From Typha latifolia (Eukaryota > Streptophyta > Magnoliopsida > Poales > Typhaceae), in contig CM034112.1 in NCBI GenBank assembly GCA_019914945.1, positions 2,317,001-2,381,000 on the forward strand: a DNA stretch of 64,000 bases, written 5' to 3'. The notes beneath the pieces were generated by a model. It did not search any database, was not told the DNA's origin, and saw only the letters and a program-made list of their open reading frames with translations. Shown here one piece after another: positions 49,624-62,106 of this stretch. The position numbers and the translations under genes were made by a program. The first letter of the stretch is position 1; the number at the start of each line of letters is the position of its first letter.

Positions 49624-51201
49624 TCAGTACCAGATTGCGTCGTTAGCAGCACGGCTGGCGAATCCTCGCTCCGCCATCTTCTCCACGAGCTCCTCGTGCT
49701 TCTTCAACTGCCCCGCCCTCCTCAACAATTCCAACACCATCTCATAAACCGCACCCGACGGCTTGAGGCTCTTCTCCTCCACCATCTCCACCATCGTGGC
49801 GTACGCCCGCCGCCAATTTCCCCTCCCGCAGAACGCAGCGATCAGCGCGGCGTAAGTATTTACGTTCGGCTCCACCCCCTCCGCGTCCATCTCCTTCTTC
49901 ATCCTCAGCACCATGTCCATCGATTTCTCCTTGTTAAACAGCTGCATCAGCAAGTTATACGTCACGGTATTGGGCCGAACGCCGAGCTCTCGCATTTTGT
50001 CGTACAACTTGTGGGCGGCGTTCACGTTTCCGATGCCGAGCACACAGCGGAAGATGGGGTTGAACGAGTGGCAATCCGGGGTGATGCTCTTCGCCGTCAT
50101 CTGGTTGAGAACCTTGAGAGCGGCGTCGAGGTTCGTCTGGCTCTTCCGGCAGTGAGTCTCGATGAGGAAGTTGTAGGTGATGGCGTCAGGCTCGCAGCTG
50201 AGCTGCTTCATCTGGTTGTGGACCTGCAGCACCTGCTCCGTGCGGCCGGCCTTGACGTGCACCCGCATTAAGCTATTGAACGTCGCGGTATTCGGCGGGC
50301 AACCGGCGTCGATCATTTGGCAGAGCAGCTCCTGGGCTCGGGGCAATTGCCCGGCTCTACACATTGCATCGATCACCGTGGTATATGTATACACATTTGG
50401 AGTAATACCGAGTTGACGCATTTCTGCAAACATCTGCTCGGCCTTGTCGAGGCGGCCAGCACGGCACCAGGCGTGGATGAGTGCGGAATATAGAACAACA
50501 TCAGGGGGGAATTGGGATTTATAGGAGTCGAAAAGGGACTGCGCCTCCTGGGCTAGGCGCTTCTTTGATAGCGCAGCGAGGAGGGAGGCGAGGGAAGTGG
50601 GATCGGGCTCGAGGCCGTACTTAGACATACAGCCAAACGCATCGACAGCGTCGTTGGCAAGGCCCGCGCGGACGTAGCGACGGATGAGAATGGCGAATGT
50701 CTGCGGAGGAATGGGGATGCCAAGATCGCGCATTTTGTCAAGCAGGTGGCGGGCGATGTCGAAATGTTGGAGTTTTCCCGAGAAATCGATCATGGCGGTG
50801 AATGGGTCGGCAGTGGTAGGGGAAGGGTGAACGGAGAGCCACCAGTTGAAAAATGAGAGAGCTTGGGGGAAGGGATGGCCATGGCGGAGAGCAGAGAGGC
50901 GGCGGATGAGCAGGTGGGCGAGAGAAGGGGAGGGAGGAGAAGGGGAGAGGAAAGCGAAGGAGGAGGAGAGAGAAGGGATCGTGTGATCTGGGGAAGGAGG
51001 GGAGGAGGAAGAGGAAGGTGATGGGTTAGAGCGGTGGTGGTCGCGGATTAGGGCGTGGAGGTTGTCGAGGAGTTTGGACTCGGAGGGGGTGAGAGCAGCG
51101 GGAGGAGAGGGGGAGGTGGAGAGGAGTTTAGAGAGGAAGAGAGGGAGAACGGAGGAAGGAGGAGGATGAGGAGAAGGTTTTGGTTTGAGGAAGAAAGCCA
51201 T
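49624..51201 (-). CDS. Pentatricopeptide repeat protein, P class
   Basis: An intronless gene of 525 aa. After a Pro/Ser-rich N-terminal third (about 100 residues with a targeting-peptide character, MAFFLKPKPSPHPPPSS), P-type PPR motifs of about 35 residues repeat: DVVLYSALIHAWCRAGRLDK, NVYTYTTVIDAMCRAGQLPR, NTATFNSLMRVHVKAGRTEQ, DAITYNFLIETHCRK, NTVTYNLLMQLFNKEKSM and NVNTYAALIAAFCGRGNWRR. It probably binds a specific organellar transcript for stability, splicing or translation. It resembles Arabidopsis At1g20300 (predicted mitochondrial). The start is the ATG at 51201; the open frame extends upstream only through non-ATG codons into a CT tract, so 51201 is preferred. Confidence 0.93.
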   Translation of the reverse strand: MAFFLKPKPSPHPPPSSVLPLFLSKLLSTSPSPPAALTPSESKLLDNLHALIRDHHRSNPSPSSSSSPPSPDHTIPSLSSSFAFLSPSPPSPSLAHLLIRRLSALRHGHPFPQALSFFNWWLSVHPSPTTADPFTAMIDFSGKLQHFDIARHLLDKMRDLGIPIPPQTFAILIRRYVRAGLANDAVDAFGCMSKYGLEPDPTSLASLLAALSKKRLAQEAQSLFDSYKSQFPPDVVLYSALIHAWCRAGRLDKAEQMFAEMRQLGITPNVYTYTTVIDAMCRAGQLPRAQELLCQMIDAGCPPNTATFNSLMRVHVKAGRTEQVLQVHNQMKQLSCEPDAITYNFLIETHCRKSQTNLDAALKVLNQMTAKSITPDCHSFNPIFRCVLGIGNVNAAHKLYDKMRELGVRPNTVTYNLLMQLFNKEKSMDMVLRMKKEMDAEGVEPNVNTYAALIAAFCGRGNWRRAYATMVEMVEEKSLKPSGAVYEMVLELLRRAGQLKKHEELVEKMAERGFASRAANDAIWY

Positions 51202-51210
51202 GGAAGTATA

Positions 51211-51212
<2 letters not shown>

Positions 51213-51270
<58 letters not shown>
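51213..51270. repeat. (AG)n microsatellite in the PPR leader
   Basis: Almost 30 AG units begin 12 bp upstream of the ATG; on the sense strand the leader is (CT)n. Translations across it give Leu-Ser or Arg-Glu repeats and are not real. Confidence 0.95.
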
Positions 51271-51273
<3 letters not shown>

Positions 51274-52952
51274 TCGAAGGGGTTTTGGGTTCTGGAGTTG
51301 TAGCTGTTGCAGTGGCCGGTGGACGCCGTGGCCTTTTTGTTAATGATCCGGCCGAAATAGGTCCATGGAATGATGGAATATACGTAGCCCATTTGAGTAG
51401 TTAATCGGATTAATTAGCTAATACAGAATTTAAGAATAATTAATTTAGTTTGGTAAAAAAAGTGTGCAGGTAGTGTAATTAGAGTCAAATATTGTTAAAA
51501 AAATTTAGAGGACTATGGCATTGGACATCTGTATACTTATCTCTCTCTTTTTCTATCTCTAATTGAAATAGATGACAATACATTGTCATTATCAATTTCT
51601 TAGCCTCTTAAATCATTGATTTAACCTCTTCTACAACTAAGATATCATTCTCTATCTTCCTTTAGAATTGTTTGTCAGTGAAACTTGAGATTAAAAAACT
51701 TACTTTAAGAGAGAAGATAGATAATTTCAACGAAGAAGATAGATAATTTTTTTTTATTTTTCAATAGAAATAATACCATGCTTATACTTTCTATTTTAAA
51801 TTCTAAGATTTTTTTCAACTACTATTTAATTTGAAATATTTTCACAATCAATTTTTAATTGGTCCATGATAGAAATTATTTGAGAAAATTAGTCCTTACT
51901 TTGGATGTGGGATACTCTGAGCATATCACATGCTTCTTTTATCTCAACATGGTCGAGAATTTATTATAAGTTTTTTCAACTACTATTTAATTTGAAATAT
52001 ATTTCACAATCAATTTTTAATTGGTCGATGATAGAGATTATTTGAGAAAAATAATCCTTACTTTGGATGTAGAATAATTTGAGTGTATTACATGCTTCTT
52101 TTATCTCAACATGATTGAGAATTTATTATAAATTGTTTCATTCACCGCTTGATAAATTAAAAATGACTTACATGGAAAGAGGCCGTGGTAATGAGAACGA
52201 GAAAGAAAGTAAAACAATGACAATTCTTTAAAGGAAAAATGACTTACATAAAGAGAGAGGCTATTTTTGTTCAAAAACATAAGAAAAAGAAGGATTACAA
52301 GTATTATTAATAAATTTCAACGATTATAAGTATGAAATTTTTGAGTGAATCTTGTTGTTTTCTTTAACTAAAAAACCTAGCAATTACCCGTATTTAATTC
52401 TTGTAAGAGATCTATTAAGTGTTAGTGTAATTTACAAAGATACTATGAATTTTGGCCAAACTTTATATGAAAATTCTAGGTATCATTATTTTCTCCCAAG
52501 TGAGACGATACGATAAATAGACTATTTATAGAAAATAGTTCTTAGATTTTAGTAATAGTAAACTTAAAATTTTAAATTTAAATATATTTATTTTTTATAC
52601 TAGATGCACATCTTTATGTAATAAAATATATACGATTTATATAAGAGATGAGCACAAAGATTTATTTTACTAGTATAAAAAATAATTTAAATGCCCCGTA
52701 ACTGTAAATAAATTGAAAAGGATTAAAAAAATATAGATTTATAGTAATATTCTTGAACAATGCGGATGAAAAAATCCTGATGCGTTGCTGCGGAAAAGTA
52801 GTAATTTTCCGTAAACCCCCTGGGGGGCTGTCTCAGAATCAAGCCCGGCCCAAAAAGTTTCGGGTCAGATTTAGAGTCAAACTATTAAACGCTACTCGCT
52901 ACACCCCAGGCGCACGATAGCACCCAGCCCTAGGTTGGCACCTCTCTTTGTC
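51271..52952. other. Intergenic between divergent PPR and NRPB1 genes
   Basis: AT-rich; a two-copy 161-bp tandem duplication occupies about 51810-52140. The stretch 52820-52950 becomes GC-richer (GCCCGGCCC at about 52842) as the NRPB1 promoter is reached. Confidence 0.5.
51810..52140. repeat. Tandem duplication, two copies, period 161 bp
   Basis: TTTCAACTACTATTTAATTT to GAGAATTTATTATAA occurs twice, at about 51810 and about 51971, with scattered substitutions. Shared internal words include CAATCAATTTTTAATTGGTC and CATGCTTCTTTTATCTCAAC. Confidence 0.88.
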
Positions 52953-53231
52953 TATAAATAGAACCCCAGCCCCTCTCCACGCTCTGTTTTCTTAGAGGAC
53001 TCCGTTGGCGATCCTCCTCCTTCTCTAGAGGAGAGTGGACGCCCCCAATTCCCTAATCCCTACTCTTTCTCTTTCTCTTTCACTTCACAACTCTTGAACC
53101 GCCAAACAACGAATCAAATCTCAATCCAAGACTTTTATCCAATCTTTTTCTCTCTTCCCCTAAGCCCTAATTTATCGCGAAATCCAAAACCCTAGCTTCT
53201 CGATCGAGAAACCCCTCTCCGTTTGCCAGCC
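52953..53231 (+). promoter_or_regulatory. NRPB1 TATA box and 5' leader
   Basis: TATAAATA at 52953-52960 lies about 270 bp before the ATG. The leader is pyrimidine-rich (CTCTTTCTCTTTCTC) and has AAACCCTAG-type telo-box words near 53188, typical of plant housekeeping genes. Confidence 0.6.
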
Positions 53232-56200
53232 ATGGATATGCGGTTCCCCTACTCCCCGGCCGAGGTGGCCAAGGTCCGCACCGTTCAGTTCGGCATCCTC
53301 AGCCCCGACGAGATCGTAATCCTTTTCTCCCCCAATTCATAGGGTTTCTTTATTGTTCTCTCGAATTAGCTCAATTCAGCTGTAAAAATCTGATCTTTGG
53401 GTTTCTTTGGCAGAGGCAAATGTCGGTTGTGCAGATCGAGCACAGCGAGACGATGGAGCGGGGTAAGCCGAAGATCGCGGGCCTCAGTGACCCGCGGCTC
53501 GGTACCATAGATAGGAAGATGAAGTGCGAGACTTGCATGGCCAACATGGCGGAGTGCCCGGGCCACTTCGGCCACCTAGAGCTTGCTAAGCCGATGTATC
53601 ATATCGGGTTTATGAAGACCGTGCTCGCTATAATGCGGTGTGTGTGTTTCAATTGCTCCAAGATCCTTGCTGATGAGGTACTTCTGGGAAAGAGAACATA
53701 AAATGGTCCTTGTTCCCTCGTTTGAGCTGGTTTGTTCCAAGCTAGAGTTAGGAAGTGGTATGAATTTGGGAATTAACTCCAGTGCGTGGTACAAGAACTT
53801 AAGATGTCTGATAAATTTTATCTTGTTGGTATTTGCTAAACAAAAGGGGAAGTAGCCTTGGACTATTATGTCGATGACTGAAAGTTGTAGTGGAACTTGG
53901 AAACATACTCGATTAGGTTTTTCTATTCTATGGGGTCTTATGCTTCCCAAGTTCATCAACAAGCAGATTTTCTGCTGATTTTCTGTAGAGATCACAGAAT
54001 TCCTTTTCCTGTATTTTGTAAGGTGACACAATTTTTATCTTCTTTCAGGAAGATTCTCGATTCAAGCAAGCGCTGAAAGTTAGAAACCCAAAGAATAGGT
54101 TAAAAAGAATATATGATGCCTGCAAAAGCAAAAAGAAATGTGCTGGTGGTGATGATATTGATGTTCAGAGTCAACAAGATTCAGAAGAACCGATAAAGAA
54201 AAGCCGAGGTGGTTGTGGGGCTCAGCAGCCAAACATTACCATAGATGGCATGAAAATGGTTGCAGAATACAAAGCTCCAAAGAAAAGATCTGATGACCCA
54301 GAACAGCTTCCTGAACCTGTAGAAAGAAAACAAATTCTTTCTGCAGAGAGGGTATCTCTTTCCTGTTCGCTTATTAATATGCATCTTATTGTTGAGGCAT
54401 GCCTTTTGACCTTTGATACATATTCAGGTTCTTAGTGTTCTAAAAAGGATAAGCGACGAGGATTGTATGTTATTAGGGCTGAATCCTAAGTTTGCTCGTC
54501 CAGATTGGATGATATTACAAGTTCTTCCTATTCCCCCTCCTCCTGTAAGACCTTCTGTAATGATGGATACTTCCTCCAGGAGTGAGGTACTGAGTTTGAA
54601 TTTTGGACAACCAATTATTAGCCAAGAGTCTGGTTATGGTTTTACAAAATAAAGCAATGCATATTCATGTTGAACAGGATGATTTGACACATCAATTGGC
54701 AATGATTATTAGACATAATGAGAATTTGAGACGACAGGAGAGGAATGGAGCTCCAGCACATATCATCACAGAGTTTGCCCAACTATTGCAATTTCATATT
54801 GCAACATATTTTGATAATGAGCTTCCTGGTCAGCCAAGAGTATGTACTGACTCAGGTGATTTTTAATTCTTGTTTGACAGAGTAATAATTATTAATGCAT
54901 ATCTTCCAATATTCAGGCTACACAGCGATCAGGACGACCAATCAAATCTATATGCAGTAGGCTCAAGGCCAAAGAAGGTCGAATTAGAGGTAACTTGATG
55001 GGGAAACGTGTTGACTTTTCTGCCCGAACAGTTATCACTCCTGATCCGACGATTAACATTGATGAACTTGGAGTTCCTTGGAGTATAGCTTTGAATTTAA
55101 CTTACCCAGAAACTGTGACTCCATATAACATTGAGAGGTGATAATTTTCTTCTATAGGTGTTGTAGACAAATCATCAATTTCCTTTCAACTTGTATAGTT
55201 GGTTATCTTTTAATATATGTTGCTCTCTTTAGATTGAAAGAGCTTGTCGAATATGGGCCTCATCCTCCCCCTGGTAAGACTGGTGCAAAGTACATCATAA
55301 GGGAAGACGGTCAGAGGCTTGATCTACGGTACCTCAAGAAAAGTAGCGATCAGCATTTGGAGCTCGGTTATAAGGTTAGTTTGTATTTCATCATGCTCCT
55401 TTTCTTTCACCTTTTAGTTCTCGTTATACTTTGCCTTAATTTTTTTAATTCTTGCTGTTATAGGTGGAGCGACACTTAAATGATGGGGACTTTGTCCTTT
55501 TCAATCGACAGCCTAGTCTTCATAAAATGTCTATCATGGGGCACCGCATCAAAATTATGCCATATTCGACTTTTCGTTTGAATCTGTCAGTGACTTCTCC
55601 ATATAATGCTGATTTTGATGGAGATGAAATGAACATGCATGTCCCTCAATCATTTGAAACTAGAGCAGAAGTGTTGGAATTAATGATGGTGCCCAAATGT
55701 ATCGTCTCACCGCAATCAAATAGGCCTGTAATGGGCATTGTCCAGGATACACTGCTTGGGTGTCGCAAGATCACTAAAAGAGATACATTTATAGAAAAGG
55801 TAATGTAAACATATCCATTTCAGAATTGGCCCATATTTATTTTTTATTTTCTTTGCTTCTACATTGCAAACCTATTCTGTGGACTCTTGCAGGATGTTTT
55901 TTTTAATATTTTGATGTGGTGGGAAGATTTTGACGGGAAGATACCTGCTCCAGCCATTTTGAAACCTAGGCCTCTTTGGACAGGAAAGCAAGTATTTAAT
56001 CTTATAATACCAAAGCAGATAAACCTTATTAGAAATTCAGCTTGGCATTCGGAATCAGAAACAGGATTTATCACTCCAGGGGATACTCTTGTTAGAATAG
56101 AGAGAGGGGAGCTTCTGTCAGGAACTTTGTGCAAAAGAACCCTTGGAACATCGACTGGAAGCCTTATACATGTCATCTGGTAAGTGCAGAAATTGCAACT

Positions 56201-59200
56201 TAACTAACAATAAATAAAGTTCATTCCCTTATTTCACATCTGCAACCTTGTATGTGCAATTTCAGGGAAGAGGTTGGTCCGGATGCAGCTCGGAAGTTTT
56301 TGGGGCACACCCAGTGGCTTGTTAATTACTGGCTTTTGCAGAATGCCTTTAGTATTGGAATTGGTGATACAATTGCTGACGCAGCCACAATGGAAAAAAT
56401 CAATGAAACTATCTCGAAAGCTAAAAATGATGTGAAAGATCTCATCAAGCTTGCACAGGATAAGCAGTTGGAAGCTGAGCCAGGGCGGACTATGATGGAA
56501 TCATTTGAGAACAGAGTGAACCAGGTGCTGCATGCTTTTATTTTGTATTCTATATTTTAGATTTTATTGCTCTTTCTTAGGCATATATTTACATAGGTGT
56601 TTAATCTCTTAGGTCCTGAATAAAGCTCGTGATGATGCTGGAAGCAGTGCTCAAAAGAGCTTGTCTGAGAGTAACAATCTGAAGGCAATGGTCACTGCAG
56701 GATCAAAGGGTAGTTTCATTAACATCTCACAGATGACTGCTTGTGTGGGACAGCAGAATGTTGAGGGTAAACGAATCCCTTTCGGATTCATTGATCGAAC
56801 ATTACCTCATTTTACCAAAGATGACTATGGACCTGAAAGTCGTGGTTTTGTGGAAAATTCTTACCTGCGTGGCTTAACACCTCAGGAGTTCTTTTTTCAT
56901 GCTATGGGTGGTAGAGAAGGTCTAATTGATACTGCAGTCAAAACTTCTGAGACTGGATATATTCAACGGCGTCTTGTAAAGGCTATGGAGGACATTATGG
57001 TCAAATATGATGGTACTGTTAGAAATTCTTTGGGAGATGTTATCCAGTTCCTCTATGGAGAAGATGGCATGGATGCTGTTTGGATTGAAACGCAAAAATT
57101 GGATTCATTAAAGATGAAAAAGTCAGAGTTTGATAATGTCTTCAGGTATGAGATTGATGATGAAAGTTGGAATCCTGGCTACATGCTACCTGAGCATGTT
57201 GAAGATTTGAAAACCATTCGTGAGTTCAGAAATGTCTTTGATGCAGAGGTTCAAAAATTAGAAGCAGACCGTTACCAGCTTGGGACAGAGATTACTACTA
57301 CTGGTGATAATTCATGGCCTATGCCAGTTAATTTGAAGAGACTTATCTGGAATGCACAGAAGACATTTAAAATTGATTTGAGAAGACCATCTGATATGCA
57401 CCCTATGGAAATTGTTGAAGCTATTGATAAGCTACAGGAAAGGCTTAAAGTTGTTCCTGGTGATGACTTAATGAGCATCGAGGCTCAGAAAAATGCCACT
57501 TTGTTTTTCAATATTCTACTCCGTAGCACATTTGCCAGCAAACGGGTTTTGAAGGAATATAGGCTTACTCGTGAAGCATTTGAATGGGTTATTGGTGAAA
57601 TAGAATCCCGTTTCTTACAGTCGCTAGTAGCTCCGGGTGAAATGATTGGCTGTGTTGCTGCCCAGTCTATTGGGGAACCAGCAACTCAGATGACCCTAAA
57701 TACTTTCCATTATGCTGGTGTCAGTGCCAAGAATGTTACTCTTGGTGTTCCCAGGTTGAGAGAAATTATCAATGTTGCAAAGAAAATCAAAACACCATCA
57801 CTTTCTGTTTATTTAAGACCCGAGGTGAATAAAAAGAAAGAAATGGCTAAGAATGTCCAGTGTGCCTTGGAATACACTACACTTCGCAGTGTCACTCATG
57901 CTACTGAGATATGGTATGATCCCGATCCACTGGGTACTATTATTGAGGAGGATGTTGAATTTGTCAAATCTTATTATGAAATGCCAGACGAAGATATTGC
58001 CCCTGAAAAAATATCTCCATGGCTACTCCGTATCGAGCTAAATCGTGAGATGATGGTTGATAAGAAGTTGAGCATGGCAGATATTGCAGAAAAGATCAAT
58101 CATGAGTTTGATGATGATTTGACATGCATATTTAATGATGATAATGCAGACAAGCTCATCCTTCGTATCCGCATCATGAATGATGATGCGCCGAAAGGAG
58201 AATTGCAAGATGAATCTGCTGAGGATGATGTCTTCCTCAAAAAGATTGAGAGCAACATGTTGACAGAAATGGCTCTTCGAGGCATTCCTGATATAAATAA
58301 AGTTTTCATCAAGTCAGGAAAGATTAACAGGTTTGATGAGAATGAAGGATTTAAACCTGATGTAGAGTGGATGCTTGACACCGAAGGAGTCAATCTCTTA
58401 GCTGTTATGTGTCATGAAGATGTTGATGCTACCAGAACAACAAGTAATCACTTGATTGAGGTAATTGAAGTTCTTGGAATTGAGGCTGTTCGACGATCTC
58501 TGTTGGATGAGTTGCGTGTTGTCATATCTTTTGATGGATCTTACGTCAATTACCGGCATTTGGCTATTCTCTGTGATACAATGACCTACAGAGGTCACTT
58601 GATGGCCATCACTCGTCACGGTATCAATCGCAACGATACTGGGCCAATGATGAGATGTTCATTTGAGGAAACTGTTGACATCCTACTAGATGCTGCTGTC
58701 TATGCTGAAGCAGATCACCTTAGAGGTGTCACCGAGAATATCATGCTTGGCCAGCTTGCACCAATTGGCACGGGTGACTGTGCTTTGTATTTGAATGATC
58801 AGATGTTGCAGCAGGCAATTGAACTCCAGCTTCCTAGTTACATGGAAGGTCTGGATTTCGGAATGACGCCTTCTCGTTCACCCATCTCAGGGACACCTTA
58901 TCATGAAGGAATGATGTCGCCGAGTTATCTGTTGAGTCCAAATGTCAGGTCTTCACCAATTACTGATGCTCAGTTTTCTCCATATGTTGGTGGAATGGCC
59001 TTCTCTCCAAGTTCTTCACCAGGCTACAGTCCATCGTCTCCAGGCTACAGTCCATCATCTCCAGGCTACAGTCCAACGTCTCCTGGCTACAGTCCCACTT
59101 CTCCAGGATATAGTCCAACATCACCTGGTTATAGTCCTACTTCGCCAACATATAGCCCCAGCTCTCCTGGCTATAGTCCTACAAGTCCTGCTTATTCACC

Positions 59201-60945
59201 AACAAGCCCGTCATATTCTCCCACTTCTCCCAGTTACAGCCCTACTTCTCCCAGCTACAGCCCAACATCACCTACATACAGTCCTACTTCCCCCACTTAT
59301 AGCCCTACATCTCCCACTTATAGCCCTACATCTCCCAGCTACAGCCCTACTTCTCCAGTTTATAGTCCCACTTCTCCGGCCTATAGCCCAACTTCGCCTG
59401 CATATAGTCCAACCTCACCATCATATAGCCCAACCTCACCTTCATATAGCCCAACTTCACCTTCATATAGCCCAACCTCACCTTCTTACAGCCCTACATC
59501 ACCTGCTTATAGTCCTACTTCTCCAGGTTACAGCCCAACATCTCCTAGTTACAGCCCCACTTCCCCCACTTATAGTCCTACATCTCCAAGTTATAATCCT
59601 CCCTCAGCAAAATACAGTCCTTCACTTGCTTATTCACCAAGTAGTCCAAGACTGTCACCGACGAGTCCTTATAGTCAAACTTCTCCAAATTACAGGTATA
59701 ATACATCTTTTTGTTGCCAAATTAAAAAATTACTATTTGCTTCTTAATGACCTCACCATTTCTTTTCTTGTTAGAAAGGCTTTATCTTACTGTCTGGTTA
59801 AAAATATTCTCATTATCTGACTACAATATATTTTTTTTGTTTGCAGTCCAACCTCGCCATCTTATTCTCCTACATCTCCATCATATTCTCCACCAAGTCC
59901 TACATACAGCCCCAGCAGGTAAAACCTCAATTCTTCTGTCACATCAATATTTATTTTGGATACTACCAAATTTATGCAAGTTAGGCAGTTATGCTCATTA
60001 ATTGGCAATCCATGTATTTTTTTTTATTTGATAAGTTAGATGGTAATGGCATTTGTTTAATATTCAGCAATAACAACTTCCGGAGTCCCATCATTACTTT
60101 CTTCACATTTAAGCAATATTTATTTTGCAAGCCTTTTGCAAACATTATGAAAAATGATGCTTTGTAATTCAACTAACCACTTCAATTACTGTATATTCAT
60201 TGATCATTAGGTGTATTTTATAACAATGCCGATGAATATTCCAAACGATTCATGCTTCCTTAATTCACTTATTAGCAGTTCTTCTGCAATCTTGAAACTA
60301 AGACGTGCATATAAAGATTTCGTAAATTTTCCATGTAAAATACATATTGAAAATGCCAGTAAATATACCAGTAAAAGATACTTCCTATTGCACTTCTGAA
60401 GGCTTGTTGTTCTTCTGGCATGTTTGCTGTACTCTATCACTCAAGTGCTTACGTCATTTTCAATTAGCAAGCAGTCTTGTAGCAAAGGGATTAATTATTA
60501 GTTAGGACGTGCTCGGTTATTCAGCTTGTACCTTTTATTAGCATCTATTTATTCAAGCTAGAAAATTGTTTATCCTGAATGTTATTCTGGATTTGTGTTT
60601 TTATGGCAATAACCATGGTATGAATTTGTTGCATTTTGTTTCACTTTGCCTTTCCCCTGTAAATTTTATTACCAAGTTTTTGATGAAATTTGTCTTGCAG
60701 CCAATACAACTCTGGTCCAAGTCCAGATTACAGTCCAAGTTCTCCACAGTACAGGTTTGCCCTCTTTTTGGTTCATTTATAGTTTACTAATCATCCTGCT
60801 AAAATACTAACCCTAATTGCTTATATTTTATTGATCATGCAGTCCAAGTGGGAGCTACTCACCAACTGCGCCGGGCTACTCACCATCATCCACCAGCCAA
60901 TATACTCCACAAATGAGCAACAAGGATGATGGAAGCACTCGGTGA
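53232..60945 (+). CDS. NRPB1: DNA-directed RNA polymerase II largest subunit, NRPB1 (RPB1)
   Basis: Fourteen exons: 53232-53315, 53414-53677, 54049-54351, 54428-54586, 54678-54839, 54917-55137, 55233-55374, 55464-55799, 55893-56179, 56266-56524, 56613-59695, 59847-59918, 60701-60754, 60843-60945. They sum to 1842 aa, near the Arabidopsis length. The subunit forms the catalytic cleft of nuclear Pol II, which makes mRNA. The clamp zinc ligands C66, C69, C76, H79, C106 and C109 are present. The Mg2+ triad NADFDGD is at residues 493-499. The bridge-helix and funnel region ([20 protein letters not shown]) and the trigger-loop region ([20 protein letters not shown]) are intact. The CTD from about residue 1540 has about 27 consecutive near-consensus YSPTSPS heptads, then degenerate repeats split over four exons. 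Exons 1-2 are GC-rich, later exons AT-rich. Confidence 0.98.
59023..60900 (+). repeat. CTD heptad repeats within NRPB1
   Basis: The 21-bp unit coding for Y-S-P-T-S-P-x is repeated, with position 7 varying among G, S, T, A and V. Proximal copies favour Gly at position 7, central ones Ser/Thr/Ala. After 59590 the repeats decay ([23 protein letters not shown]). They resume in exons 12-14 ([45 protein letters not shown]). Confidence 0.95.
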
Positions 60946-62106
60946 TGTGAAAGTGCATGTAATATATGGAGCAAGAGCAACAATTTCCATGCTGTCAGAG
61001 ACTCACTTGGCTCCGCGATTATGATACAGTAGATAAAGTTATGAAAAGCCTTTAATCCTTGATGGAAGGCCATATAAAATATCGTGGCAAATGATAGCCC
61101 CTTGCAATCTAACTTATTCATGTTCTCTTCTGGATAGACACTAGAGACTTCTGTTCCAGTTTGTAGTAGTAAGTGTTGTTGAAATATGTCTGCTTGTGTA
61201 ACCATGATGAACTTTTTAAAACATAGCGATCCCTTTGATGTATTTGGAGTAATCCTGGGATTGGGAGTATTCAACGGCCATTCAATTACATAAAAGCATG
61301 CAGAGTGTAATTCTAATACGTTTAATTGTTAAAAGTTTTGCTTCACTTGCAAATAAATCGTAATTATGTGAATTCGAGTTGTTTTATGATCCATGTGCTG
61401 CTCTTTGAAGACTCGTCTTTTGTTTAGTATTTTAGAATTTTCACTCTGTTATTTAATGGGTATCATAAGCTTGTCCAGCCTTGGAGTTGGCTGTGTATGT
61501 TCTTCATTTATCTTCATGGAGAGCACGAAGCAATGGAGATTTATATGTGAACTACTTTCCTTTTCTTAAAAGAAAGTCCATGTGAATCAGCAAATCGACT
61601 GGCATTTAATTCATTAAATTTCTAAGTCGATCAAACATGAACTTCATAGGCTTTTAAATCTAATAGAGAAAAAAAAAATATTTAATGCATGCTCATGATT
61701 TGGATTTAACTAATGTCCGGGGCTTGCTCATAAAATCCAGGCATAATATCCTCTGCAGCTAATATTAGTAATTGCCTAAGACCTTACACGTAAGTTCCCC
61801 ACTCCCTTGAGCCTAGTTGTCCTAAGTTCCAAAAATCAGGTTTGGATGCAGGGAATCCACGCTCAAAATGTTGGCTAAATCCAAAATCCAACCACCACCC
61901 CCATTGGTCAGCAAGTCAACCCACGGCAATAAAAGCGTTTTGGACGAGGCCAAGGCATTGTTATATGTACTCAGCCTTACACTTGGGTCGGCAGAAGAAA
62001 CTTTCCTCCTCCTTCCGTTTGACCGAATCCATTAAAATATATCCCTCTCCTTCAAGAGCCGGCCATCTCTCTCTCTCTCTCTCTCTCTCCCTCCATTGTT
62101 ACTTGC
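60946..62106. other. Intergenic: NRPB1 3' UTR and promoter of the next gene
   Basis: The stretch after the NRPB1 stop is AT-rich and non-coding. A (CT)n tract at about 62066-62090 lies in the likely 5' leader of the downstream gene. ORFs at 60876-61274 and 61842-62156 are shadows. Confidence 0.5.

Noticed and set aside
58942..59820. 292-aa ORF overlapping the NRPB1 CTD
   Set aside because: It is a +1 frame shadow of the 21-bp heptad repeats; the NRPB1 frame is unambiguous.
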